Shown piece by piece: positions 1 through 9,173 of a stretch of 64,000 nucleotides of DNA. This stretch comes from Ruegeria arenilitoris. GTDB taxonomy: Bacteria > Pseudomonadota > Alphaproteobacteria > Rhodobacterales > Rhodobacteraceae. How positions within the stretch are numbered: the first letter of the stretch is position 1; every line of letters starts with the position of its first letter. Below the pieces are notes generated by a model. It was not told where the DNA came from, ran no database searches, and saw nothing but the letters and a program-made list of their open reading frames with translations. The DNA is taken from assembly GCF_013032445.1 (NCBI RefSeq), contig NZ_WQCA01000001.1, forward strand, positions 186,001 through 250,000. Direction: 5' to 3'. Position numbers and translations under genes: made by a program.

Positions 1-709
1 CGCGCCAGCCGGTCATCGAGAAATACTTCGAAAACGAGTTGATCACATAGCACTCATCCGTCAGTTCCAGTGCGGTGACGGCTTTGGCCTCATATTCCAG
101 CCCGTGATAAATCTCATCGCTGATGAACGAGGCGCCCTGCCCGTGCGCAGCTTCGATCAACGACCCCATGGCTGCGTGATCCAGCATCGTTCCGGTGGGG
201 TTGGCGGGGGATGCCACCATCAGCCCCTGCAGGTCCAGCCCGGCGAAATCCGCAGGCACCGGCTGCAAGCGGTTTCCCGGCGCGGTGGGCAGGTCGACCG
301 GCACCAGACCCAGCGCCTTAAGTATCTGCCGATACGACGGATAGCCCGGCGCACCGATGCCCACCCGATCTCCGCTGTCGAACAACGCTGTGAAGGTCAG
401 CAGAAACCCGCCGGACGAGCCCGGTGTGATCACCACTTGGTCCGGATTCAGGTCGACATTGTACCACTCACCATACAATCGTGCGATCCGTTGCCGCAGT
501 GCGGGCAAACCCAAAGCGACCGTGTAGCCAAGTGGGGCTTGCTCCATCGCTTTTGCCAGAGCAGCGGTTGCCCCTTTGGGCGCACCGGTTCCGGGCTGTC
601 CGACCTCCATATGGATGATGTGGCGCCCGGCCTCTTCGGCCTTGCGCGCAGCCTCCATCACATCCATCACGATGAAGGGATCGACCCCGGATCGGGTTGA
701 GTTTCTCAT
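1..709 (-). CDS. PLP-dependent aminotransferase, class I/II (3' part outside the window)
   Basis: Translating the minus strand from the ATG at 709 gives a fold-type I aminotransferase that runs off the left edge after about 236 codons. Visible landmarks are a glycine-rich cofactor region (TPGSSGGFLL), the NPTG motif in SPANPTGTM, the Asp-x-Tyr pair in ISDEIYHGLEY, and the Schiff-base lysine in SFSKYFSMTGWR close to the cut end. Such enzymes transfer amino groups between amino acids and 2-oxo acids in the cytoplasm; the substrate cannot be told from this fragment. It is divergent from the M48 protease gene, with almost no intergenic space. Confidence 0.88.
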   Translation of the reverse strand, partial: MRNSTRSGVDPFIVMDVMEAARKAEEAGRHIIHMEVGQPGTGAPKGATAALAKAMEQAPLGYTVALGLPALRQRIARLYGEWYNVDLNPDQVVITPGSSGGFLLTFTALFDSGDRVGIGAPGYPSYRQILKALGLVPVDLPTAPGNRLQPVPADFAGLDLQGLMVASPANPTGTMLDHAAMGSLIEAAHGQGASFISDEIYHGLEYEAKAVTALELTDECYVINSFSKYFSMTGWR

Positions 710-731
710 GCCCATCTCCCATGTTGCAGCC

Positions 732-2090
732 ATGGCTTTTGAACGCTTATCCACGGTGGCGTCAATCCCGACCCTGTTGCTGGTTGCGGCGACATGGATG
801 GCAAGTGCTGTGCCATCGACCGCGCAAAGCCTGATCCGGGACCCCGATATCGAACACGGGCTGCGTGAACTGGCCTTTCCCGTTCTTCGCGCCGCCGGAT
901 TGAACACCAACCGGGTCCGGATATTGGTAGTCAATGACAGCACGTTTAATGCCTTTGTGATCGACTACGGTGCGATCTATGTGAACTACGGGCTGATTCT
1001 GACGGTTGAGAGCCCCGAGATGCTGCAGGCCGTCATCGCCCACGAAGCCGCCCATATCGCCAACGGCCATCTGGCGCGGAGGGTGGAAAACCTCCGCGCG
1101 GCACAGCGAAATGCGGGGTTTGGCACGGCACTCGCCCTAATCGTAGCGGCCGCAGGCGGTGGCGAGGCTGCGGCGGGCATTGCGGCAGGCACCCAAAGTT
1201 CCGCACTGCGCAGTTTTCTGGGGCATACACGGGCCGAGGAATCCTCGGCCGACCGAAGCGCTGCCAGCTATCTTAGATGGGCCGGTATCTCGCCCAGTGG
1301 CATGGTCGCACTGCACCGAAAATTCGCAGGGCAGGAATTGTTGAGCACCGTTAATCAAGACCCTTACATGCGGTCTCACCCAACCAGCCGAGACCGCTTG
1401 CGCGCCGCTGAGGCGTTTTTGGAACAATTCGGAGACAAGGCGAAACCGAACCCGGAAGCAGATTATTGGTTTGCTAGGGTGAAAGGGAAGTTATCGGCTT
1501 TCCTGCGGTCACCGGGCTGGACACTGCGCCGGGCCAAAGAAGAAAGCGCGCAGGATATCCGCCTGATGCGCGAAGCTGCAGCCCATCACCAAAACCGCGA
1601 TCTGGCCAAGGCCCGCGCTGCGATAGACGCTGCGCTGGCCATTCGTCCCGACGATCCGTTCTACTATGAACTCAAAGGCCAGATTTTGCTGGAAAATCGA
1701 CAAGTGCCTGAGGCGGTTTTAGCCTATCGTCAAGCAGTCGATATGGCACCGAATGACGCCCTAGTTCTTGCTGGCTACGGTCGGTCCCTTCTCGTTCAGG
1801 GACAGACGAAGAACGCCCTGCAAGTGCTTGAAAAAGCAAGACAGAGAGACTACCGAAACGCCCGCCTGATGCAAGACCTCGGGGTCGCATACGCGAAAGT
1901 CGGGAACAATGGCATGGCCTCGGCCGTGACCGCAGAACGATATGCCTTGCAGGGTCGGTTGGCCGATGCAGGCATCCACGCAAAACGCGCTGTCAGGCAA
2001 CTGCCCGAAGGGTCACCGGGTTGGCAACGGGCACAGGATGTGCTGATTGCCTCAGAGCGCGCCAAAAAAGCAAAAAGGAAACGGAAATGA
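732..2090 (+). CDS. M48 family metalloprotease with C-terminal TPR repeats (BepA-like)
   Basis: A periplasmic zinc protease of 452 residues from this start. A signal peptide spans residues 1 to about 32 (ending ASAVPSTAQS). The HExxH zinc motif is H104-E-A-A-H108, followed by the EESSAD segment that supplies the third ligand. The last third consists of TPR-like helical repeats, the layout of the E. coli outer-membrane-assembly protease BepA. The start at 732 was chosen because it gives a compact signal peptide; an in-frame ATG at 708 overlaps the divergent aminotransferase start, and neither has a clear ribosome site. Its stop overlaps the start of the DsbA-family gene (ATGA), so the two are probably translationally coupled and act together on envelope proteins. 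Confidence 0.9.
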   Translation: MAFERLSTVASIPTLLLVAATWMASAVPSTAQSLIRDPDIEHGLRELAFPVLRAAGLNTNRVRILVVNDSTFNAFVIDYGAIYVNYGLILTVESPEMLQAVIAHEAAHIANGHLARRVENLRAAQRNAGFGTALALIVAAAGGGEAAAGIAAGTQSSALRSFLGHTRAEESSADRSAASYLRWAGISPSGMVALHRKFAGQELLSTVNQDPYMRSHPTSRDRLRAAEAFLEQFGDKAKPNPEADYWFARVKGKLSAFLRSPGWTLRRAKEESAQDIRLMREAAAHHQNRDLAKARAAIDAALAIRPDDPFYYELKGQILLENRQVPEAVLAYRQAVDMAPNDALVLAGYGRSLLVQGQTKNALQVLEKARQRDYRNARLMQDLGVAYAKVGNNGMASAVTAERYALQGRLADAGIHAKRAVRQLPEGSPGWQRAQDVLIASERAKKAKRKRK

Positions 2091-2845
2091 TCCTCAGACA
2101 TGCAGCCCCAGCCCTTCTGGGGCTTTCCATGATCACTGGCCCGGCTCAGGCGCTGGATCTGAATGCGCTCAGCAATGCCGAGAAGGCAGAATTCGGCGCA
2201 CAAGTGCGCGAATACCTTCTGGAAAACCCCGAGGTTATCATCGAGGCCATCGATATACTCGAGCAACGCAACGCTGCTGTCGAAGCCGCAGCAGACAAGG
2301 GTTTGGTTCAGGCCAACGCTGATGAGTTGTTCAATGACGGTTACAGCTGGGTCGGCGGCAATCCGGAAGGTGACATCACTTTGGTCGAGTTCATGGACTA
2401 TCGCTGTGGCTACTGCCGCCGTGCCGTGCCCGAAGTGGCCAGCCTGTTGGCGTCGGACGGAAATATCCGACTGGTGATCAAAGAGCTTCCGATTCTGGGC
2501 GAAGCCTCGGTTATGTCCGCGCGCTTTGCTGTCGCCACCAAACAGGTCGCCGGTGACGACGCCTATAAGCAAGTCCATGACGCGCTGCTGGAATTTAGCG
2601 GAGAACCGACCGAAGTCACCCTGCGCCGCATCTCGGATGGTCTGGGCTTGGACAGCGACGCGATCATCACTGCGATGGACAGCGATGAAGTGACCGCCGA
2701 GATCGCTCAGACCCGCGAATTGGCACAACGGATGAAAATCTCCGGCACGCCGTCTTTCGTGCTGGGTACCGAAATGCTGCGCGGCTTCCTGCCCGCCGCA
2801 CAAATGCAGCAAATTGCGGATGGCGTGCGCGCCGAGCAAGGCTGA
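2087..2845 (+). CDS. DsbA family thioredoxin-like protein, exported
   Basis: 252 residues: a signal peptide (to about ITGPAQA, residue 22), an N-terminal helical stretch, then a thioredoxin-fold DsbA-type domain with the CGYC active site at Cys107-Cys110 and the cis-proline region near SGTPSFVLG. This is the DSBA/Com1-like group of periplasmic thiol oxidoreductases. Its ATG overlaps the stop of the upstream protease gene by the ATGA arrangement. It is either an oxidase or a disulfide isomerase/reductase; the sequence does not decide which. Confidence 0.9.
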   Translation: MILRHAAPALLGLSMITGPAQALDLNALSNAEKAEFGAQVREYLLENPEVIIEAIDILEQRNAAVEAAADKGLVQANADELFNDGYSWVGGNPEGDITLVEFMDYRCGYCRRAVPEVASLLASDGNIRLVIKELPILGEASVMSARFAVATKQVAGDDAYKQVHDALLEFSGEPTEVTLRRISDGLGLDSDAIITAMDSDEVTAEIAQTRELAQRMKISGTPSFVLGTEMLRGFLPAAQMQQIADGVRAEQG

Positions 2846-2851
2846 GCACTC

Positions 2852-2870
2852 GGGGCGGCCGAGCCGCCCC
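2852..2870 (+). terminator. GC-rich hairpin after the dsbA-like gene
   Basis: A perfect 8-bp stem (GGGGCGGC with GCCGCCCC) with a 3-nt loop lies 7 bp after the stop codon. No T-run follows, so intrinsic termination is likely but not certain. Confidence 0.45.
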
Positions 2871-3063
2871 ACACCTCACATCTGCTTTTCAACTTTAACC
2901 AACGTATTCGAATTGCCCAAAGGCATTGTGCCTGTAAAATCCTTCGAATTCATTTTTACAACCCCATCCAGACAGACCATAAACAAACTTCTCAATAGCA
3001 GTGTATTTCGCTAAGAATTCTACCAAAGCGCGATTTTCTGAACCAATTTAAAGCAGCTATAAA

Positions 3064-3639
3064 ATGAAGAAAAAGGGTGTTTTCCTTTACCGCGTGACGG
3101 CAGTATGGGCCTTACTGACGGCCGCAACTGGACTGTATTTTCTGTTTTCCAGCACGAGACCAACAGCTGATGTCGTAGCTTACTACAAAAACAGTCCAGG
3201 CACTGTCCAAGTTAAAAGCTGGGCCCCCGGCGATGCGCGACTCCTCAACATTAAAGGTAGGCCGGTTTTAATTTGGCGCCGTAACCTTGCAGAGATGGCG
3301 ACAGCCATGCATCAATTCGACCCTAGTATCGCTTTGGAAGAATGGTCAGAGGTGTTGAGCAACGGCGCGCTTGAGCAGGAACTTGGTCCTGAACGCTTTG
3401 CGCGCCTTGTGTGGTTCGTCGTCAGCCCGATAAGCACTGCGGGGCTTGAGTGCATTGTGCTCACAAAGGCCGGAGACTTCGATGGATACTTCGATCCGTG
3501 CCGAGGCGCGCATTACGATATGTGGGGCCGTTCCCGAAAAGGCCCAACCAACGAAAACCTGAAGGTGCCACGTTATAAGATTGACGAACAAGCGCAAATT
3601 ATTGTCATTGATGTATCAAGACTGCCATCGCCGAGATAG
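3064..3639 (+). CDS. Rieske-like membrane-anchored protein lacking the iron-sulfur ligands
   Basis: 191 residues resembling the cytochrome bc1 Rieske subunit end to end: an N-terminal membrane helix (about residues 8-29), a PTADV segment like PSADV after the bc1 helix, KGRPVLIWRR like the (K/R)GKPVFIR strand, and a C-terminal part with AGDFDGYF, GAHYDMWGRSRKGP and NLKVP that tracks the cluster-binding fold. The cluster residues are gone: in box 1 the Cys and His positions are Thr125 and Gly127; in box 2 they are Asp144 and Arg147. The two disulfide cysteines remain as Cys130 and Cys146. There is no twin-arginine signal, as expected for a protein exported without a cofactor. It stands alone, not beside petB/petC, in a stretch visibly richer in AT than its neighbours. 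Function unknown. Confidence 0.8.
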   Translation: MKKKGVFLYRVTAVWALLTAATGLYFLFSSTRPTADVVAYYKNSPGTVQVKSWAPGDARLLNIKGRPVLIWRRNLAEMATAMHQFDPSIALEEWSEVLSNGALEQELGPERFARLVWFVVSPISTAGLECIVLTKAGDFDGYFDPCRGAHYDMWGRSRKGPTNENLKVPRYKIDEQAQIIVIDVSRLPSPR

Positions 3640-3653
3640 GTGAGCCCCCCACC

Positions 3654-4775
3654 CTACTCAACAGCTTCCGCCGCCGCATCCAGTTCAGCAGCCTTCTTCT
3701 CAACCTCTTCGACGATGTGATCAATCATCTGATCGTTGGACATTTTGTGGCTGGCCTTGCCCGCCAGATAGACCATGCCCGACCCGGCCCCGCCGCCGGT
3801 AAAGCCGACATCGGTCATCAGCGCCTCACCCGGTCCGTTCACGACGCAGCCGATGATCGAAAGGCTCATCGGCGTCTTGATGTGCTCAAGCCGTTGCTCC
3901 AGTGCCTCGACCGTTTTGATCACGTCAAACCCCTGCCGCGCGCAGGACGGGCATGAGATGATGTTCACGCCGCGATGGCGCAGGCCCAGAGATTTCAGGA
4001 TCTCATAGCCGACTTTGACCTCTTCAACGGGGTCGGCGGACAGGCTGACGCGGATCGTGTCACCTATCCCCATCCACAATAGGTTACCCAGACCAATGGC
4101 CGACTTGATGGTGCCGGACACCAACCCACCGGCCTCGGTAATACCCAGATGGATGGGTGCATCGGTGGCTTCAGCAATGCCCTGATAGGCGGCAGCGGAC
4201 AGGAACACGTCGCTGGCCTTCACGCTGATCTTGAAGTTGTGAAAGTCGTTGTCTTCCAGAATGCGGATATGCTCCAACCCGCTTTCGACCATCGCTTCGG
4301 GGCACGGCTCGCCGTATTTCTCAAGCAGGTGCTTATCTAGACTGCCCGCATTCACCCCAATCCGGATCGAGCAATCGTGGTCGCGCGCGGCTCTGATCAC
4401 CTCTTTAACGCGCTTTTCATCACCGATATTGCCAGGGTTGATCCGTAGACAGGCAGCGCCAGCCTCGGCGGCCTCGATCCCGCGTTTGTAGTGAAAATGG
4501 ATGTCGGCCACGATCGGCACGGGGCTTTCGCGGACGATCTCTTTCAAGGCTTTGGACGATGCCTCATCCGGGACAGAAACCCGCACGATATCTGCCCCCG
4601 CCTCAGCCGCCGCCTGCACCTGTGCCACGGTCGCTGCCACATCGGTTGTCAGAGTATTCGTCATAGTCTGGACCGCAATCGGGGCATCACCTCCGACAGC
4701 AACATTCCCGACCATGACCTGACGGGATTTGCGGCGATAAATATTGCGCCACGGACGAACGTGATTGAGCGACAT
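3654..4775 (-). CDS. ispG: 4-hydroxy-3-methylbut-2-en-1-yl diphosphate synthase (flavodoxin)
   Basis: A 373-residue IspG/GcpE, which reductively converts MEcPP to HMBPP in the MEP isoprenoid pathway in the cytoplasm. The N-terminal TIM barrel begins with the conserved region AVQTMTNT. The C-terminal [4Fe-4S] domain has the three cysteine ligands Cys275 and Cys278 (ISCPSCAR) and Cys310 ([10 protein letters not shown]), with the nearby conserved glutamate. It follows the RodZ-like gene on the same strand after 71 bp, so the two may be co-transcribed. It is convergent with the Rieske-like gene, with only 14 bp between the stops. Confidence 0.97.
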   Translation of the reverse strand: MSLNHVRPWRNIYRRKSRQVMVGNVAVGGDAPIAVQTMTNTLTTDVAATVAQVQAAAEAGADIVRVSVPDEASSKALKEIVRESPVPIVADIHFHYKRGIEAAEAGAACLRINPGNIGDEKRVKEVIRAARDHDCSIRIGVNAGSLDKHLLEKYGEPCPEAMVESGLEHIRILEDNDFHNFKISVKASDVFLSAAAYQGIAEATDAPIHLGITEAGGLVSGTIKSAIGLGNLLWMGIGDTIRVSLSADPVEEVKVGYEILKSLGLRHRGVNIISCPSCARQGFDVIKTVEALEQRLEHIKTPMSLSIIGCVVNGPGEALMTDVGFTGGGAGSGMVYLAGKASHKMSNDQMIDHIVEEVEKKAAELDAAAEAVE

Positions 4776-4846
4776 GGGGACGGGTCCAAGACAGCCTGAG
4801 TTGGGTCTTTAAATAGTCCCCCTAAAGGGGCATCGCAATGGCTAGA

Positions 4847-6058
4847 TCACTCGGCGGTGTCTTCGGTGCCCTGCGCCTGAAACTCAGCCACCAACTGCGT
4901 AATTGTGCTGTTCTGATCAGCCGGAAGATCTGCAACGGTATAGCTCTCGGAAACCGCGTCCTTGGACAGGACCACGCCTTTGGCGACAGTCCCCGGAGCA
5001 CCGGCTGGCCCATAGTGTTCGCCATTCATCGAGAAGAACACGGATCCAGACGCGCCCGCGCGCAGCAGCGGCGGTTCTTCGGTCAGGGGAACCTCGAACA
5101 CGCTGCCCTGTTCGACTGTGCCCAAAGTACCCTCGAAAATCACGCTGCCATCGGCAGCAGTGACCCGCATCCAGGCCGGATTGACCGCAACGATCTTGAG
5201 CCTTGTGTCAATCTGCTCGACCACCTGAGGCAGGGTGTCCGGGCGTTCAACGGTGTGAACTTCGGCCACTTCAACCTTGGGCAATTCCTGCGGCTGGAAG
5301 GCGCCAACCGTACGCGGATCAAGCGTGGAAATCGGTGCGTCGCGAGCGACCAGAACCGGAACATCCAAGGCCTGAGGGCGATACAAACGGTCCAGCGCCT
5401 CGGCACTGGGGGTATCAGCAACGACATCTTCGGTCGCGGCAGTTCCAGCTGCATCCAGCGGATCAAGGTCTGACAGCACCACAGGGGCTTGCTCAACCGG
5501 GCTGACCTGCACCTGCTGGATCTTGTTCAGAACCGACCAACCGCCATAGCCGATGCCGCAGATAACGGCCACCAGAACCAGTGACGATCCAATCGCTCGC
5601 GGCTCAATCTGACTGACAATGGATTCCCTGCCGGGAGTAAAAGGCGTGTTGGGCGAGATGAAGGGGTCGCGGCCCATTGGCCCCCGTGCAGGCAGGCCAC
5701 CGGCAGGCTTGCGGACAACTGACGCCTCAGCCGACATGCCATGCGCAACCTCGAACCCGCTTTCCTTGCAGAAGGCGGCAAAGGTTTCGTCCGGGTTCAT
5801 CCCAAGATAACGTGCATAAGAACGCACATACCCGGCGATGAAGCCGGGTGTGTCGAACGCTTCGGGATTGGCGTCTTCAATAGCAGCGATATAGTTGGCC
5901 TTAATCCGCAATTCCCGCTGCACATCCAGAAGAGACTTGCCCATGGTGGCGCGTTCACCGCGCATCATGTCGCCAAGCCGTACCTCGTAATCGTCATAGC
6001 CCTTTGGCCTGACGTCGGTATCTTCTTCGGAATCGCGCTGAGATCTGCGCCCAATCAT
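4847..6058 (-). CDS. RodZ-like helix-turn-helix membrane protein (DUF4115)
   Basis: 403 residues. An N-terminal cytoplasmic HTH_25 domain (about residues 25-95, with RLGDMMRGER and RIKANYIAAIE) is followed by a linker, one membrane helix (about 160-178, SSLVLVAVICGIGYGGW), a long variable stretch and a C-terminal DUF4115 beta domain with the conserved WMRV and SVFEVPL strands. This is the RodZ architecture, which in other bacteria links MreB to cell-wall elongation. Placement directly upstream of ispG is common in proteobacteria. A role in cell shape is inferred from the family. Confidence 0.88.
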   Translation of the reverse strand: MIGRRSQRDSEEDTDVRPKGYDDYEVRLGDMMRGERATMGKSLLDVQRELRIKANYIAAIEDANPEAFDTPGFIAGYVRSYARYLGMNPDETFAAFCKESGFEVAHGMSAEASVVRKPAGGLPARGPMGRDPFISPNTPFTPGRESIVSQIEPRAIGSSLVLVAVICGIGYGGWSVLNKIQQVQVSPVEQAPVVLSDLDPLDAAGTAATEDVVADTPSAEALDRLYRPQALDVPVLVARDAPISTLDPRTVGAFQPQELPKVEVAEVHTVERPDTLPQVVEQIDTRLKIVAVNPAWMRVTAADGSVIFEGTLGTVEQGSVFEVPLTEEPPLLRAGASGSVFFSMNGEHYGPAGAPGTVAKGVVLSKDAVSESYTVADLPADQNSTITQLVAEFQAQGTEDTAE

Positions 6059-6186
6059 CCCTGCTGCCCCATTCTGCCTGCGCGCGTTTCGCGCTAACGG
6101 CGAATCATCCCATTAACGATTCGTCCGTTGATTTTGTTAGCCTAAGCTTAACACGCAGCAAACACGTTGCACACTTTGGTGTGAGG

Positions 6187-7410
6187 TTATCCGGCAAGTT
6201 CGGCGCGATTTAGCGCACAATGTGACCAAAGTTCGTCCATAGCCACCACCAGACGGTTCATTTCGTCCGGTCCGTGCACGGGTGACGGGGTAAAGCGCAG
6301 GCGCTCAGTTCCGCGGGGAACGGTAGGGAAATTGATCGGCTGGACGTAAATACCGAAATCATCCAGCAGCCGGTCGCTGAGGATTTTGGTGTGTACCGGG
6401 TTGCCGACAATCACCGGCACAATATGGCTGCCATGATCGATCAGCGGCAGGCCCAACCCCTTAAGCCGCAGCTTGAGGATTTTGGCCTGAGTCTGGTGCT
6501 GCTCGCGCAGCTCAGGCGCGGTCTTGAGATGAGCAACAGACGCCGCCGCCCCCGCAGCAACCGCAGGCGGCAGCGAGGTGGTAAAGATGAAGCCCGGCGC
6601 GTAAGAGCGCACGGCGTCACACATTTTCTCACTGGCCGCTATATAGCCGCCCATCACGCCATAGGCCTTGGCAAGTGTCCCATTGATGATGTCGATGCGA
6701 TGCGCCAGACGATCACGCTCGGTCACACCACCTCCGCGCGGGCCGTACATGCCAACGGCGTGGACCTCGTCGATATAGGTCAGAGCGCCAAATTCGTCTG
6801 CCAGATCACAAATCGCTTCGATCGGGCCGAAGTCACCATCCATCGAGTAGACGGATTCAAACGCGATCAGCTTAGGCGCCTTGGGATCGTCTGCCTCCAG
6901 CAGCTCACGCAAGTGCGCGACGTCGTTGTGGCGGAAAATACGCTTGGCCCCGCCGTTGCGGCGCACGCCTTCGATCATCGAGGCATGGTTCAGCGCGTCG
7001 GAATAAATAATCAGGCCGGGGAACAGTTTCGGCAACGTGCTCAGCGTCGCGTCATTGGCGATATAGGCGCTGGTGAACAGCAGCGCGGCCTCTTTGCCGT
7101 GCAGATCCGCCAGTTCAGCCTCAAGTTGTTTGTGATAGACTGTGGTGCCCGAGATGTTACGTGTCCCGCCCGATCCCGCACCGGCTGCGTCAACTGCATC
7201 ATGCATCGCGTTCAGAACAACGGGGTTTTGCCCCATGCCCAGATAGTCGTTGCCACACCATACGGTGATGTTCTGCTGCGACCCGTCCGGGCGTGTCCGC
7301 ACTGCATGTGGGAAATGGCCGTTCCGGCGTTCGATATCGATGAAAGTCCGGTAGCGTCCTTCATCATGCAGCCTGGCAATCGCTGTATCGAGCTGAGCAG
7401 TATAGTCCAC
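6187..7410 (-). CDS. hemA: 5-aminolevulinate synthase
   Basis: 407 residues, the usual length for the alphaproteobacterial enzyme, which condenses glycine with succinyl-CoA to make 5-aminolevulinate, the first tetrapyrrole precursor (Shemin pathway). Landmarks are [39 protein letters not shown] and the PLP lysine Lys248 in [10 protein letters not shown]. The sequence places it with ALAS rather than with other alpha-oxoamine synthases such as BioF. An FNR-type site lies 137 bp upstream, consistent with oxygen-responsive heme synthesis. Confidence 0.96.
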   Translation of the reverse strand: MDYTAQLDTAIARLHDEGRYRTFIDIERRNGHFPHAVRTRPDGSQQNITVWCGNDYLGMGQNPVVLNAMHDAVDAAGAGSGGTRNISGTTVYHKQLEAELADLHGKEAALLFTSAYIANDATLSTLPKLFPGLIIYSDALNHASMIEGVRRNGGAKRIFRHNDVAHLRELLEADDPKAPKLIAFESVYSMDGDFGPIEAICDLADEFGALTYIDEVHAVGMYGPRGGGVTERDRLAHRIDIINGTLAKAYGVMGGYIAASEKMCDAVRSYAPGFIFTTSLPPAVAAGAAASVAHLKTAPELREQHQTQAKILKLRLKGLGLPLIDHGSHIVPVIVGNPVHTKILSDRLLDDFGIYVQPINFPTVPRGTERLRFTPSPVHGPDEMNRLVVAMDELWSHCALNRAELAG

Positions 7411-7546
7411 CGGTGTCTCCTTACGTGCCCGACCAGAGCTTTGAACGGCCGGACGTTATTTCTGGCGCGTGGGCCGGGCGAATCCGGATTTGCGCCGATG
7501 CGTTCCCTTGTGCCCATCACGTATAAACGACATTGGGATCACATAT

Positions 7547-7560
7547 TTGATTTGCATCAA
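7547..7560 (-). promoter_or_regulatory. FNR/FnrL-type binding site upstream of hemA
   Basis: The 14-mer TTGATTTGCATCAA is an exact TTGAT-N4-ATCAA match to the FNR-family consensus. It lies 137 bp upstream of the hemA start and 172 bp upstream of the divergent dipeptidase gene. Direct control of hemA by FnrL is established in Rhodobacter sphaeroides; for this genome it is inferred. I saw nothing else definite in the rest of the 321-bp intergenic region 7411-7731. Confidence 0.75.
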
Positions 7561-7731
7561 ATATCCCGTCCCACTCGTTCCGACAAGTAAAGTTACGGCT
7601 ATAGGACGCGAGGAAACGACGCAGGCACCAGTGCTGTTTCCGATATTATACCACATTCCCTTCAAAGCACACTGGACGGCGCCGGTGGCGCTGATAGGGT
7701 TCCGGCAAATCTCAAAAAGCAGGAGACACCC

Positions 7732-9117
7732 ATGTCGCTGGACGCTGTTCTGAACCGCATCGACACTGATCTGCAAACCTCGATCGACCGCCTGATGGAA
7801 CTGCTGCGCATTCCGTCAATTTCCACCGATCCGGCCTATGACACGCAGGTGGATCAGGCCGCCGACTGGTTAGTCGCCGACCTGCAAAGCATTGGCGTTG
7901 CCGCGGAAAAGCGCGAAACACCCGGCCACCCGATGGTTGTTGGTCATGTCGGAGAGGACAGCGACGCGCCGCATGTCCTGTTCTACGGGCACTATGATGT
8001 GCAGCCGGTCGACCCGTTGGAGCTGTGGACCCGCGACCCGTTCGACCCGGCCATTGAAGACACCGACAACGGCCCGGTTATTCGCGGTCGTGGCTCATCC
8101 GATGATAAAGGCCAGTTGATGACCTTTGTCGAAGCCTGCAGGGCGTGGAAAGCGGTGCACGGCACCCTGCCCTGCCGCATCACCCTTTTCTTCGAAGGCG
8201 AAGAGGAATCAGGATCTCCATCTCTAGTGCCGTTCCTGCGCGAGAATGCAGCCGAGTTGAAAGCCGACCTGGCACTGGTCTGCGACACCTCGATGGTGTC
8301 GCGCGGCGTGCCGTCGATTGCCTCGCAGCTGCGCGGGATGCTCAAGGACGAATTTACAATCATTGGTCCCCGCATCGACCTGCACTCGGGCCATTACGGC
8401 GGCCCCGGTCTGAACCCGCTGCGCGAACTGTCGAAGATCGTCGCCTCGTTCTATGACGACGAAACCGGGCGTGTGGCTGTCGAGGGCTTCTATGAAGGTG
8501 TCCACGAAGTCCCTTCCGACCAGTTGCGCCAATGGGAAAACTGCGGGTTCGATGAGGCTGAGTACCTGAACTCGGTCGGCTATTCTCAGCCGCACGGCGA
8601 AAAGGGCTATTCGACGCTGGAACAGCAATGGTCCCGCCCAACGCTTGAAGTCAACGGCCTGTGGGGCGGCTATAACGGCGCCGGCTCGAAAACGGTGATC
8701 CCATCGCAGGCGCATTGTAAGATCACCTGCCGCCTTGTTGGCGACATGGAGCCGGACGCCCTGCGCAACAAGATCCGCAAACATGTGGAAGAACGTCTGT
8801 CGCCGGATACCAAGGTCGAGTGGGACAATGACCTCGACGGTGCGCCCGCCTCGGTCATGAACCTCGACCGCCCCGAATTCGAAGCCGCCCGAGGCGCGCT
8901 GTCCGACGAATGGGGACGTGAGGCCGTTTTCACCGGTATGGGCGGTTCAATCCCGGTTGTGGGCTACTTCAACACCGAACTCGGGTTGGATTCGATGCTG
9001 GTCGGCTTTGCCAATGACGACGACGCCATCCATTCACCGAACGAGAAATACGACGTTAAAAGCTTTCACAAAGGCATCCGGTCGTGGGCTCGGATACTGG
9101 ATGCACTGACCCGTTAA
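7732..9117 (+). CDS. M20 family metallodipeptidase
   Basis: A 461-residue cytosolic zinc peptidase of the M20 family, dipeptidase-like branch. Metal-site motifs are GHYDVQPVDP (first His/Asp), GRGSSDDKGQ (bridging Asp), FEGEEESGSP (general-base Glu and metal Glu) and a late His in DAIHSPNEKY. The lid/dimerisation domain lies between. The ATG has a good ribosome site (AGGAG, 7 bp upstream). It is divergent from hemA and convergent with lpdA. It probably hydrolyses dipeptides or N-acylated amino acids; the specificity is not readable. Confidence 0.92.
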   Translation: MSLDAVLNRIDTDLQTSIDRLMELLRIPSISTDPAYDTQVDQAADWLVADLQSIGVAAEKRETPGHPMVVGHVGEDSDAPHVLFYGHYDVQPVDPLELWTRDPFDPAIEDTDNGPVIRGRGSSDDKGQLMTFVEACRAWKAVHGTLPCRITLFFEGEEESGSPSLVPFLRENAAELKADLALVCDTSMVSRGVPSIASQLRGMLKDEFTIIGPRIDLHSGHYGGPGLNPLRELSKIVASFYDDETGRVAVEGFYEGVHEVPSDQLRQWENCGFDEAEYLNSVGYSQPHGEKGYSTLEQQWSRPTLEVNGLWGGYNGAGSKTVIPSQAHCKITCRLVGDMEPDALRNKIRKHVEERLSPDTKVEWDNDLDGAPASVMNLDRPEFEAARGALSDEWGREAVFTGMGGSIPVVGYFNTELGLDSMLVGFANDDDAIHSPNEKYDVKSFHKGIRSWARILDALTR

Positions 9118-9125
9118 ACAAAAAA

Positions 9126-9148
9126 GGCACCGCCGAATGGGCGGTGCC
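9126..9148 (-). terminator. Intrinsic terminator of lpdA
   Basis: A perfect 9-bp stem (GGCACCGCC with GGCGGTGCC) and 5-nt loop sit between two convergent genes. Read on the minus strand it is followed by a run of seven T, so it mainly serves lpdA; it may also slow transcripts from the dipeptidase side. Confidence 0.85.
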
Positions 9149-9173
9149 TCTGACGCTGGGATGTTTCCCCAGA

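Noticed and set aside
104..700. A plus-strand frame of 198 codons at the left edge
   Set aside because: Shadow of the minus-strand aminotransferase, whose PLP lysine and NPTG motifs are clear.
6391..7590. A 399-codon open frame antisense to hemA
   Set aside because: Covers the hemA coding region in antisense; no ribosome site and no family resemblance.
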